Shown: positions 15,855-23,387 of the stretch, piece by piece | Numbering within the stretch: position 1 is the first letter of the stretch | Layout: the number at the start of each line of letters is the position of its first letter | Assembly: GCA_006226755.1 (NCBI GenBank) | Contig: SBGE01000150.1 | Location: 1 to 46,522 of the forward strand | From: Deltaproteobacteria bacterium | GTDB lineage: Bacteria; Bdellovibrionota; Bacteriovoracia; Bacteriovoracales; Bacteriovoracaceae | DNA length: 46,522 nt | Reading direction: 5' to 3' | The notes under the pieces: generated by a model | Database searches by the model: none | Seen by the model: the letters and a program-made list of their open reading frames with translations, nothing else | Told to the model about the DNA's origin: nothing | Made by a program: the position numbers and the translations under genes

Positions 15855-17517
15855 AATTTTCAGGCTTTTCAGCTTTCTTGTTTTTGGATCTTTTTTTCTT
15901 TTTCTTCTTTTTCTTTTCGTCGCTTTTCTTTTTCAATGCTTCCCAATTGTCATCAAGAACAACAATCTGCCATTTGTGATTGGTCGAAGCATCGTTTCTA
16001 AGCTCACAGTAAACAGCTCGCATGTCACCATCAATATCATTGATAACCCAGAACCTCTCGCCCAGAATTGCGACGATATTGTAGAGGCCTTTATGGAAGT
16101 TATGATCAATCAAGTACTTCAAGAAGACTAATCTTACTGGCTCACGTTTAGTCCCCAAGTAATCATAAGTTCTCATATCTATCAGGGCCTGTCTGGTCTG
16201 ATAGGCCTTCAAAGGTCTCTCAAGTACTTTCAACATCTCTGGAGTAAAGACAAAATCACCTTTGAGCTCATCCATATTGACTGAAATCTCAGGAAGTTTT
16301 GATTCTCTTTGTTCTCGTACCGCTTTTGCAAATGCACTTTCCTTCGGCGTCGGTGTTGGAGACGGCGTAGGTGTCGGTGTAGGCGTCGGCGTCGGTGACG
16401 GTGTAGGCGTCGGCGTCGGCGTTGGCGTTGGTGACGGCGTAGGAGTCGGTGTTGGAGTTGCCGTAGGTTTTGGTGTTGGAGTTGGGGTTGGATCAAATAA
16501 TGACCACTCCAAACCTTTCTCATCAAATTCTCTTAGAGCACCAGGAAGAAAAAGATCACCTTGAATATATGCCGTTTTGGATTTTGCCAGACGGTCAAAA
16601 ACAAGTTTGAAAAGAACGGGTAATTGATTAAACTCCCTCTCTCTCGTTTGAAAAAGCTCTACATATCTTTCCAAGCATCTTTTTCCAGAACCGGACTTAT
16701 CCAAAATGTTCATGACGTTCGATTTCATCAAGATATCGACAACATTAGCAACATTCGACAAACCATAGAGGTCATCCGTTTCATTACAAACGGCTTCCAT
16801 CAACTGAAGATCGTTACTACACATTGACTGAAGTGACTCTTCGAGGTCCTGCTTTTCAAGGTCGGAACAATTCTTGCCTTCTTCTTTACACCACTCTCTG
16901 ACTCTGAGGACCGCAATATCATCGCCTTTGCCAGCAAGAAATCCTTGCATCCACTGAGCTGTTTCTCCACCAGAAAGCTTCTTCAGCTGTAAATCTTGTT
17001 TGCTGAATTTTTGACGTACTCTGGTAAGAAATTTTTTCATGTCATCTGTTTGAGGACGACATTTATTCAGCGTTTTATTCCAGTCGACTGGACATGCTTG
17101 ATAGTTCAACCCTAAAGAGTAGAGCGTTTTATGAGCTGACTTCAATCCTTCGTATAGATAACTCAATGTCACCAATCTGAAGAGGTATCGAATATACTTG
17201 ATATTCTTGTTTAGAAAGTAGTCGGGACATTTTGACTTATGCGGGAGTTCGACCATCCACATATGACCAAGACGATAAATTTCTTCTTCAAAATAACCAT
17301 TCAAAAAATTGTCATAATAATCAGAATCTATGAATTTTAGTTCACCTGTTACAGTATCAAAACGATAAGAAGGATCGTAAGGTCCATGATACTCACCAAA
17401 TTCTTTTTCACCGAGATAAAACTGGTCGTAATAATCATTTGAAGATGACCATGCCACTGATGTCACCAAAAGCGAACAAATCAAACTTAATGTTGAAATG
17501 AACTTACTAACCTTCAA
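15853..17517 (-). CDS. Secreted protein with Pro-Thr linker and Lys-rich tail
   Basis: 554 aa. A signal peptide (about 1-25) is followed by a Cys-containing N-terminal domain to about 340, a low-complexity Pro-Thr tract at 343-391, a C-terminal domain (about 394-530), and a tail dominated by Lys. The layout of two folded domains on a stiff Pro-Thr linker is usual for exported proteins that work in or beyond the cell wall; the domains match nothing I recognise. Start is TTG at 17517 with AGAGGGG seven to ten bases upstream. It begins 22 bases after dctM and is probably the fifth gene of the TRAP operon. Confidence 0.8.
   Translation of the reverse strand: MKVSKFISTLSLICSLLVTSVAWSSSNDYYDQFYLGEKEFGEYHGPYDPSYRFDTVTGELKFIDSDYYDNFLNGYFEEEIYRLGHMWMVELPHKSKCPDYFLNKNIKYIRYLFRLVTLSYLYEGLKSAHKTLYSLGLNYQACPVDWNKTLNKCRPQTDDMKKFLTRVRQKFSKQDLQLKKLSGGETAQWMQGFLAGKGDDIAVLRVREWCKEEGKNCSDLEKQDLEESLQSMCSNDLQLMEAVCNETDDLYGLSNVANVVDILMKSNVMNILDKSGSGKRCLERYVELFQTREREFNQLPVLFKLVFDRLAKSKTAYIQGDLFLPGALREFDEKGLEWSLFDPTPTPTPKPTATPTPTPTPSPTPTPTPTPTPSPTPTPTPTPTPSPTPTPKESAFAKAVREQRESKLPEISVNMDELKGDFVFTPEMLKVLERPLKAYQTRQALIDMRTYDYLGTKREPVRLVFLKYLIDHNFHKGLYNIVAILGERFWVINDIDGDMRAVYCELRNDASTNHKWQIVVLDDNWEALKKKSDEKKKKKKKKRSKNKKAEKPEN
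16345..16491 (-). repeat. Pro-Thr coding repeat, 6-base unit with 36-base period
   Basis: About 49 codons of alternating Pro and Thr, with Ser replacing Thr every 12 residues (three times), so the DNA has a 6-base period and a 36-base higher-order period. Codons vary between CCG, CCA and CCT, so units are not identical. Confidence 0.9.
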
Positions 17518-17539
17518 AAATGATCCCCTCTAATCCAAG

Positions 17540-18802
17540 CTACTCTGTCATCCACAAACTCAGCGCAGGTACATAGGTGATGATTGCCAATGCAACCAGT
17601 AGCAGGATGAGATACGGAAAGGATGCCCTGTAAAGCTCAGTCACTGGCTTCTTAAACCGGAAACTTGAGATAAACAGATTGATACCAACCGGAGGAGTAA
17701 TATATCCAATTTCAAGGTTGGTAAGAAATATAATTGCCAAGTGGATTGGATGTACTCCAAAATCTTCAGCGATTGGTGTAATCAAAGGTACAACAACAAT
17801 GATGGCCGAAAAGATATCCATCATGGCACCAACAATCAGCAGAAAGATATTCAAGAACAACAAGAATGAGTACTTGTTGGTCAAAAACTTTCTCATGAAC
17901 TCAAGAATTTGCATTGGAATTTCTTCATCAACCAAAAAGTTTGTCAGGCCAAGAGCACAGCAAAGAATCAAGAGAATTCCACCAACAAGTGACATGGAAT
18001 CGAGAATCACTCTAGGAATATCTTTAGTCAGATGAAGATCTTTATAAACAAAACATTCAATAATTAAGATATAGAAAGCAGTGAAGGCAGCTGCTTCAGA
18101 AGCAGTTGTGAAGCCACCATAAATACCGACGAGAACACCAACAGGAAGTAAAGCTTCAAAAAAACTTCCTTTGAATGCCGCAACCAGTTCCTGAGAGTCA
18201 AATTTCTTACGAACTCCCCCCGCTTGTCCGTTATAAACAGACCAGGCAGAAAGAATGACGATCAAGAGAATTCCTGGAATAACTCCAGCTAGAAAAAGCT
18301 TATCGATATCAACCTTCGCAACTAGTCCATAAAGAATGATTGGAAGAGAAGGAGGGAACAATAATCCCAATGAGCCAGAAGTAGTTATCAATCCAAGTGA
18401 AAACTTCTCAGTATAACCTTCATTTTTCAAAATTGGATAAAGAAGACCGCCAAGAGCGATAATCGTCACCCCACTGGCACCAGTGAAGGCCGTAAAGAAA
18501 GCACAGATCACCAATGAAACAATGGCGACACCACCCGGTAACCATCCAAGAGCGGCTTCAGCCAAACGTAAAAGTCTTTTTGGAGATCCACTTTCTGCCA
18601 TCATATAACCAGCGAAAGTAAAAAGAGGGATTGTCAAAAGAGTAGGAGCAGAACTGATACGATATATCTCAACTGCAACAGCTGAACTTTCAACATCAGA
18701 AAAAGCAAAGGCGACCAAGGCGGCCAACCCCATAATGATAAAAAGAGGTGTTCCAATAATGGCCAGGAGTAAAACTCCTAGAAACGCTAAAGCTTCCATC
18801 AA
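17540..18802 (-). CDS. dctM: TRAP transporter large permease, DctM
   Basis: 420 aa with about twelve hydrophobic segments. The opening EALAFLGVLLLAIIGTPLF, the GLLFPPSLPIILYG segment and the C-terminal LEIGYITPPVGINLF are characteristic of the DctM family. It carries the ion-coupled transport path for solute delivered by DctP. Its ATG overlaps the stop of dctQ by four bases. As elsewhere in TRAP systems, Na+ is the likely driving ion, which would suit a marine host, but that is inference. Confidence 0.94.
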   Translation of the reverse strand: MMEALAFLGVLLLAIIGTPLFIIMGLAALVAFAFSDVESSAVAVEIYRISSAPTLLTIPLFTFAGYMMAESGSPKRLLRLAEAALGWLPGGVAIVSLVICAFFTAFTGASGVTIIALGGLLYPILKNEGYTEKFSLGLITTSGSLGLLFPPSLPIILYGLVAKVDIDKLFLAGVIPGILLIVILSAWSVYNGQAGGVRKKFDSQELVAAFKGSFFEALLPVGVLVGIYGGFTTASEAAAFTAFYILIIECFVYKDLHLTKDIPRVILDSMSLVGGILLILCCALGLTNFLVDEEIPMQILEFMRKFLTNKYSFLLFLNIFLLIVGAMMDIFSAIIVVVPLITPIAEDFGVHPIHLAIIFLTNLEIGYITPPVGINLFISSFRFKKPVTELYRASFPYLILLLVALAIITYVPALSLWMTE

Positions 18803-19308
18803 TGTCCCTCCTTGAGAATTTTCTCACCCATGAAAGAACCTACAAACAGCCAGAAGAAGCGATAGGCAATCAGACCAAAACCAAAAGGAATAATTCCCAC
18901 CAAATATCCAGATGGGATTCCCCAAAAAACAGGCTTTCCATATTTAAGCTCGACGATCATAAAGTTTTTACTAGCATCCATAAGCCAGATCAAAGTACCA
19001 AATGATGCAAGAGCGATGACTCTTTGAATCCATATAGAAACATCGGCTTTCCCTTTGGACTCAAGCCATTTTCCAATGATATCGATTCCAATATGTGTTC
19101 CCCTACCTGTGGCAAGTACTCCACCAAGAAAAGTCGACATGAAAACGAGGTGTCTGACGAAAGGTTCAGACCAATGAATCGAAGTTGAAAACCATCTAAG
19201 AACGATGGACAGGACACTTATTGAAAGCATTCCGAAGACACAAAAAACCAAACCCCATGAACTAAGTTTTTCAATTAATTCGTCTATACCCTTCAGAATT
19301 GCTTTCAA
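18799..19308 (-). CDS. dctQ: TRAP transporter small permease, DctQ
   Basis: 169 aa with four hydrophobic segments. The FLGGVLATGRGTHIGIDI stretch after the second helix is the DctQ hallmark. It pairs with DctM in the membrane. It lies 15 bases behind dctP and overlaps dctM by four bases. Confidence 0.92.
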   Translation of the reverse strand: MKAILKGIDELIEKLSSWGLVFCVFGMLSISVLSIVLRWFSTSIHWSEPFVRHLVFMSTFLGGVLATGRGTHIGIDIIGKWLESKGKADVSIWIQRVIALASFGTLIWLMDASKNFMIVELKYGKPVFWGIPSGYLVGIIPFGFGLIAYRFFWLFVGSFMGEKILKEGH

Positions 19309-19323
19309 TACGTCATCCTTGAA

Positions 19324-20286
19324 TTAGAGTTTACTGTTTAATTTATCCCAAGCTTCAGAAGTAAAAAGATCACCCTTCAACTTCTTGATGATCTCTGCAC
19401 GAAACTTTTTCGCCAGTTCAACATCTTTATCTGGGAACTTCAGAAACTTGACTCCCATACTTTTGATGGCGGCCAAAGCTTCTTCGTTATCCTTTATATT
19501 ACCAGCATTTACCTTTCCTATGTATTTTGCAGAAATTTCCTGAATGACTTTTTTGTGCTCAGGCTTAACTTTGTCCCAAGACTTTTTGGAAATGAGCATC
19601 GCCCCAGTAGAATAGGCCAAAGGGAAATCAACCAAGTATTTTATTTTGGTATTCCACTGCAATGAAACGATCCCAAGAGGTGGAGCATATGCAGCTTGAA
19701 CGATTCCTGTAGATAGTGAAGAAAGAACGTCTGGTAATGGAAGAGGTACTGAAACCAGATCCATTGCTGAAATCATGGAGCTAACTAATTTGTCACCTTC
19801 CCATGACCAAATTTTCAAACCTTTCAAACTATTCAAACTTGGAGTCTCTACTTGAGAAACAAAGTAAACCATTCCTAGTTCAAAGAATCCCAGATTGTGG
19901 AACTCAGCTTTTTCAAAACCTTTATTAATAAAAGGAGCCATTTCATACATGGTCTTCAGAGCTTTTTCTCTGTCTCCACCAAATGTGAAAGGTACTTCCA
20001 TTACTCTAGCGTTACCGTTGATATCACCAAGTGTTTTTCCAGTGAAAATTCCACCTTGGAGTTGTCCAATTCTCACTTTTCTAAGAACATCCGGCTCATC
20101 CCCTTGCGACCCACCAAAGTAAATTTTCAATTTAACTTTGTTGTCAGTGGCCTTCTTGATTTCTTTTGCCATGGCCTTCAAATTCTTTGCCCAATTTGTT
20201 CCCTCTGGAGCGAGTACACCAACCTTCAAAGTTTGGGCCTGAACAGAGAAAGAAATAAAACACAATAATGTCAGTAGTAGTTTCAT
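19324..20286 (-). CDS. dctP: TRAP transporter substrate-binding protein, DctP family
   Basis: 320 aa periplasmic binding protein. Signal peptide is 1-17 (cut after VQA). LKVGVLAPEGTNWAKNLK opens the first lobe, and the LKGLKIWSWEGDK segment lies near 154-166. In most DctP proteins the residue after GLKI is an Arg that grips the ligand carboxylate; here it is Trp160. DVLSSLSTGIVQAAYAPP matches the second-lobe motif. ATG at 20286 has AAGGA seven bases upstream. It lies 15 bases behind the TatT gene. The ligand may not be a simple carboxylic acid. Confidence 0.92.
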   Translation of the reverse strand: MKLLLTLLCFISFSVQAQTLKVGVLAPEGTNWAKNLKAMAKEIKKATDNKVKLKIYFGGSQGDEPDVLRKVRIGQLQGGIFTGKTLGDINGNARVMEVPFTFGGDREKALKTMYEMAPFINKGFEKAEFHNLGFFELGMVYFVSQVETPSLNSLKGLKIWSWEGDKLVSSMISAMDLVSVPLPLPDVLSSLSTGIVQAAYAPPLGIVSLQWNTKIKYLVDFPLAYSTGAMLISKKSWDKVKPEHKKVIQEISAKYIGKVNAGNIKDNEEALAAIKSMGVKFLKFPDKDVELAKKFRAEIIKKLKGDLFTSEAWDKLNSKL

Positions 20287-20301
20287 AATAGGTTCCTTAT
20301 C

Positions 20302-21282
20302 TTAGAAAAGATCTTTTTCATGTTTCTTGATATATTCAAATCTTTTGATTGCTAGTGTTTGATAAACTCTCATCATGTCCTCTCCAAATGCAGGGTCAGC
20401 CGCAGCTTTGTTTTCAGGCATCCAGATTTTTTGTTTTCGATGAAGCTCAGTAAACTTTTCCAGGTGAAATTTTTGAGAGTTGTACTCACCATCTTCTGAT
20501 TGAGGAATAACATAGAACTGAATGTAAGCGACTCTGACCAACCAATTGTGTGGTTGTTTTTGGATCAGTTTAAGAAAGATCTCTTTACCTTTTTCAGGAT
20601 TACCGCCCAACATGGAAGGTCTTCCCGCTTCATAAGAAGCAAAAAAGATATCACAGGCCCCATAATGAATATCAGGCTTTTTTGAACATACCCAATCAAA
20701 CATTCCCTTGGCGATAGGTAGCTGACTCACAAGAGTCATATTATCTTTTTGAAGATTGATCATACTTGCCAGAGATTGGGCCGTAAAAAGAACAACTTCA
20801 AGATCCCTCATATCGTCATCCATTTTATCTTCAAGAATGCCAACGACTCCTTCTTTATCACTCACAGATTTTTGTAGCATCTGATAAGTCAGACCTTCTT
20901 TTGCCAAATACTGAAGTCCGTAATCCATTGCCTTCGAATAATTCACAACTGCTGCATCTTTATGAACAGACTTGTCTTTTTCAGCATAGAGATCATCGAG
21001 AAAATAAGTTTCATTCACAGCAAACGCATAACCGGCATAGCCCTTGGTTAAAGTTGCCAAAAAGTTCATGTCTCCTGGCTTCAAGCTGAGAAGACCTTCA
21101 GTAAGCATCAAAGTTCCAAGAACTGATTTTTCAAAATTCTCAAAATCATTCTGGGCCTGCATTCCATTTGAGGCCTTATAAAAAATAGGAGAAGTCGTTC
21201 CGATTCCAATTCGCTGAATAAACCCACAGGAAGAAAGTAGAATCGAAATTGCCAACAACATGAGCATCTTGGACCAAGACAT
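20302..21282 (-). CDS. TatT-like lipoprotein, TRAP-associated TPR component
   Basis: 326 aa. Lipoprotein signal with LSSC and Cys19, followed by a helical repeat protein resembling the TRAP transporter TatT family (known from Treponema Tp0956). Landmarks are LLSLKPGDMNFLATLTKGYAGYA, the long helix pairs, and the LGGNPEKGKEIFLKLIQ segment near the C-terminus. TatT trimers bind the DctP partner (TatP) and may pass a ligand to it. I start at the ATG at 21282, which has GGGAG eight bases upstream; a TTG at 21297 is less likely. First gene of the operon. Confidence 0.87.
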   Translation of the reverse strand: MSWSKMLMLLAISILLSSCGFIQRIGIGTTSPIFYKASNGMQAQNDFENFEKSVLGTLMLTEGLLSLKPGDMNFLATLTKGYAGYAFAVNETYFLDDLYAEKDKSVHKDAAVVNYSKAMDYGLQYLAKEGLTYQMLQKSVSDKEGVVGILEDKMDDDMRDLEVVLFTAQSLASMINLQKDNMTLVSQLPIAKGMFDWVCSKKPDIHYGACDIFFASYEAGRPSMLGGNPEKGKEIFLKLIQKQPHNWLVRVAYIQFYVIPQSEDGEYNSQKFHLEKFTELHRKQKIWMPENKAAADPAFGEDMMRVYQTLAIKRFEYIKKHEKDLF

Positions 21283-21329
21283 AGATGAAACTCCCAATAT
21301 AGCGTGTGAATTGTAAATACTAGCTCCCT

Positions 21330-21357
21330 AGTTTACCTACCAATTTCCTATTTTCAA
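21330..21357 (-). promoter_or_regulatory. Predicted promoter of the TPAT operon
   Basis: On the minus strand, TTGAAA (21357-21352) and TAAACT (21335-21330) are 16 bases apart, placing the start of transcription about 40 bases before the TatT ATG. Good match to sigma70-type elements, pattern only. Confidence 0.42.
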
Positions 21358-21592
21358 TGGCTTAGAGTGTCGGTAAGAGATGCCGGTCAGGCCCTCTTGT
21401 GGTGGACCGCATTATCATGCTAGAATCCTGTGATATAGGAAACTTATCCTGTTGAGAGTCAAGATTTAGCCGATTTCTGCCGTAAAGAATTTACGCTAAG
21501 TTTTACTCCAGCTCTTTTAAGGAGTATCTATTGAAGTCGTTTTGTACTTTAGCAAAAGCAATGACACTCCCTTCTTTTTGATCTAGTCGTCA

Positions 21593-21629
21593 CTAAGTAG
21601 GGTATGTCGAAACATTAACCCTAACTTAG
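21593..21629 (+). promoter_or_regulatory. Extended leader hairpin before the 66-aa gene
   Basis: CTAAGT pairs with ACTTAG, AGGGT with ACCCT and ATGT with ACAT around the loop CGAA, giving 15 pairs with small bulges. GAGG follows at 21633. No U run, so it is more likely a control or stability element than a terminator. Confidence 0.5.
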
Positions 21630-21641
21630 AATGAGGACATG

Positions 21642-21842
21642 ATGAAGACTCAAAACACAGCTGACACTTCAAAGAACGATGAAATCGTAACTTTGAAAGT
21701 CGTGCGTCGTGGGGTCAGACTCCCTGAGAACGCTGCTTCGAAAAGATTTTCAATGAAGCCAAGCAAGTCACTGGTCAAGATGAAATCTGTAAGACCATTG
21801 GCAGTTGCTAAAATGTTTTCAGGAATTAAAGAGTCTGAGTGA
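21642..21842 (+). CDS. Small basic hypothetical protein, 66 aa
   Basis: Short, Lys/Arg-rich and Cys-free, with a basic core (VVRRGVRLPENAASKRF) and a MKPSKSLVKMKSVRP segment. GAGG at 21633 is five bases from the ATG at 21642, which I prefer to the adjacent ATG at 21639. Codon choice looks like that of real genes nearby. A 66-codon frame on the opposite strand overlaps almost fully, but lacks a comparable ribosome site. The stop is four bases from that of the convergent 21847 gene. Function unknown; a nucleic-acid-binding role would suit the charge but is only a guess. Confidence 0.55.
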   Translation: MKTQNTADTSKNDEIVTLKVVRRGVRLPENAASKRFSMKPSKSLVKMKSVRPLAVAKMFSGIKESE

Positions 21843-21846
21843 TCAA

Positions 21847-22356
21847 TCACCGACGACTATTCTTACTATCACTTGGAGCGAAGCTTGATTGCAAGCTATC
21901 GATGGCTTCTTTTCGAGCTTCCATAAGTTCAGCAATTCTTCTTTCATGAAGAAAGTCCAAATACCTTTTTCTCGCTAGAAACATGTAATTGATATAAGTC
22001 GTTTGAAGAGCTTTCATCTCGCGAAAGCAGAGTTTTCTTTCTTCTACTGAAAGCTTATTGGTCTTTGCCGTTTTACTTTCCGCCCCTTCTGTCAGAATGA
22101 TCGTGGAAAACTCTCCGTTACAAACGCGTTTTTTATGTTCGAAGTATTTTTCAATACTCTCACGATAGCGATCAATATTTTTAAAGAACTTGTCTGCTGG
22201 AAGATCTTTAACTTCTTCAATTTCTTTTTGAATCTTTTTTGTATATTCGAAAGTCGAAGCATAGGTTGTAAGATCCGCCTGATCTCTATTTTGTTCCTGT
22301 GCTTCAGAATATGTCTGAATAAAAAATAGTGCTAGAAAAGCAAAGAGTAATTTCAC
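21847..22356 (-). CDS. Small secreted hypothetical protein
   Basis: 169 aa. Starting from the GTG at 22356 the protein opens with a clean signal peptide (VKLLFAFLALFFIQTYSEAQ). The rest is helical and charged, with two Cys (in RVCNGE and KLCFRE) that could form a disulfide. GGAG lies eight bases before the GTG. The gene begins one base after the YggU stop; the longer upstream frame only overlaps that gene and is not used. No family recognised. Confidence 0.72.
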   Translation of the reverse strand: MKLLFAFLALFFIQTYSEAQEQNRDQADLTTYASTFEYTKKIQKEIEEVKDLPADKFFKNIDRYRESIEKYFEHKKRVCNGEFSTIILTEGAESKTAKTNKLSVEERKLCFREMKALQTTYINYMFLARKRYLDFLHERRIAELMEARKEAIDSLQSSFAPSDSKNSRR

Positions 22357-22357
22357 T

Positions 22358-22726
22358 CTATGAACTCCACTTTTTAATAATAGAGATATAGTAATCGACG
22401 CTCTTATTGTCTGTAAAAACATATCGAATATTGAACTTTTTAAAACGTGATTTCCCTCCCTTATCCAGCTCGATTTGAGAGGGAGATGGTCCGAGCCAGT
22501 GTGATAACGCTTTGGACAGGGCCTTATTGGCCTTGCCTTCGACCGGCTTTTCCTTGATATGAACAATCAATTCACCTTCACTCCCAATGGCTATCTTTTC
22601 AACTTTGGAACCAGGCTTTGCCCAAATTTTCATAGAGAACTGTACTTCACCTTCTGAAGCCTTTACATTGCTGAGTTCGATACCTGAATTTTTTAGTGCT
22701 TGAATAAGAGGGTGAGAATCAGTCAT
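22358..22726 (-). CDS. DUF167 / YggU family protein
   Basis: 122 aa. The KIWAKPGSKVEKI stretch and VEGKANKALSKALSHWLG followed by GGKSRFKKF define the DUF167 (YggU) fold. Members are conserved small proteins of unknown role. I use the ATG at 22726 (GGAG eleven bases upstream), overlapping maf by eight bases; an ATG 75 bases earlier would lie well inside maf. Third gene of the FecR-maf-yggU-secreted protein unit. Confidence 0.82.
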   Translation of the reverse strand: MTDSHPLIQALKNSGIELSNVKASEGEVQFSMKIWAKPGSKVEKIAIGSEGELIVHIKEKPVEGKANKALSKALSHWLGPSPSQIELDKGGKSRFKKFNIRYVFTDNKSVDYYISIIKKWSS

Positions 22727-23387
22727 GAAAAAGGTTTCTCCACTCACCTTTATCATCTCGAGATGATGTGAGAAGAGCTTTAAGTTCTTTGATGAACTCA
22801 TTTAAAGGAAAACCTACGACATTTGAATAAGACCCATGAACAGATTTAATAAAAGTAAGACTTGGTCCTTGAATCCCATAAGATCCAGCTTTATCGAGAG
22901 AATCTCCAGTTTGAAGATATTCTTCAAGAACATCCTCGGAGATCTGATCAAACTCAACATCAGTAGTAGAACTGAAAACTACAGACTTCTCTTTACCATC
23001 TCTCGGATCAACAAGAATAATGTAAACACCTGTGACAACAGTGTGTAATCTTCCTGCTAATTCCTTCAACATGGCCCTAGCTTCATTCACGTCACCAGGT
23101 TTGCCCATGATTTTAGTGTCGAGGCAAACAATCGTATCTGAAGAAACAACACATGGAAAAAAAGTTTTTCCAAATCCTTCTCGAGAGCGAAGTTGGCGAT
23201 AGGCTTCATCACCTTTTTGAACAGCAATATCTTCAGCTACCTCTTGAGGAGAAGTAAGGCTGCTCTTTTCCAAAATATCAACTGGGAATTGTTCAAATGG
23301 AATACCAACCCATCCTAGAAGTTCTTTTCTTCTTGGACTCTGACTGGCAAGAATGAGGCTCAAACGATTTGTATTATCTGATTCCAT
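22719..23387 (-). CDS. maf: Maf-family nucleotide pyrophosphatase
   Basis: 222 aa house-cleaning enzyme that hydrolyses modified or mispaired nucleoside triphosphates. LILASQSPRRKELL near the N-terminus is the Maf signature. SSDTIVCLDTKIMGKP carries the catalytic Asp, and DKAGSYGIQG near 169-178 is the second conserved block. Two to three dozen residues longer than the usual 190-200 aa because of a C-terminal extension. GAGGAT before the ATG lies inside the end of the FecR-domain gene, a 14-base overlap. Confidence 0.93.
   Translation of the reverse strand: MESDNTNRLSLILASQSPRRKELLGWVGIPFEQFPVDILEKSSLTSPQEVAEDIAVQKGDEAYRQLRSREGFGKTFFPCVVSSDTIVCLDTKIMGKPGDVNEARAMLKELAGRLHTVVTGVYIILVDPRDGKEKSVVFSSTTDVEFDQISEDVLEEYLQTGDSLDKAGSYGIQGPSLTFIKSVHGSYSNVVGFPLNEFIKELKALLTSSRDDKGEWRNLFHD

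Larger units (their letters stand above)
21298..21641. other. 344-base intergenic stretch with leader-like elements
   Basis: Holds the minus-strand promoter of the TPAT operon, a stem at 21381-21411 (TGCCGGTC/GACCGCA with one bulge), a possible 16-codon open frame (TTG at 21531, stop at 21581) preceded by AAGGAG, and a long hairpin at 21593-21629 directly before the ribosome site of the small plus-strand gene. Confidence 0.45.

Noticed and set aside
16345-16491. Short regular repeat resembling a CRISPR array at first glance
   Set aside because: The unit is 6 bases with no spacers and lies within a coding frame.
16230-16564. Open frames made of Arg/His or Gly/Val repeats across the Pro-Thr tract
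   Set aside because: They are other-frame readings of the PT repeat on both strands, with no ribosome sites and extreme composition.
21381-21411. Stem-loop considered as a small RNA terminator
   Set aside because: The stem is bulged and has no T run on either strand.
21650-21850. 66-codon frame on the minus strand opposite the small basic gene
   Set aside because: No ribosome site, fully antisense to a frame with GAGG at good spacing, and overlapping the next minus gene's stop.
22357-22566. Upstream extension of the 21847 secreted protein
   Set aside because: It overlaps YggU in another frame and would hide a clear signal peptide that begins at the GTG at 22356.
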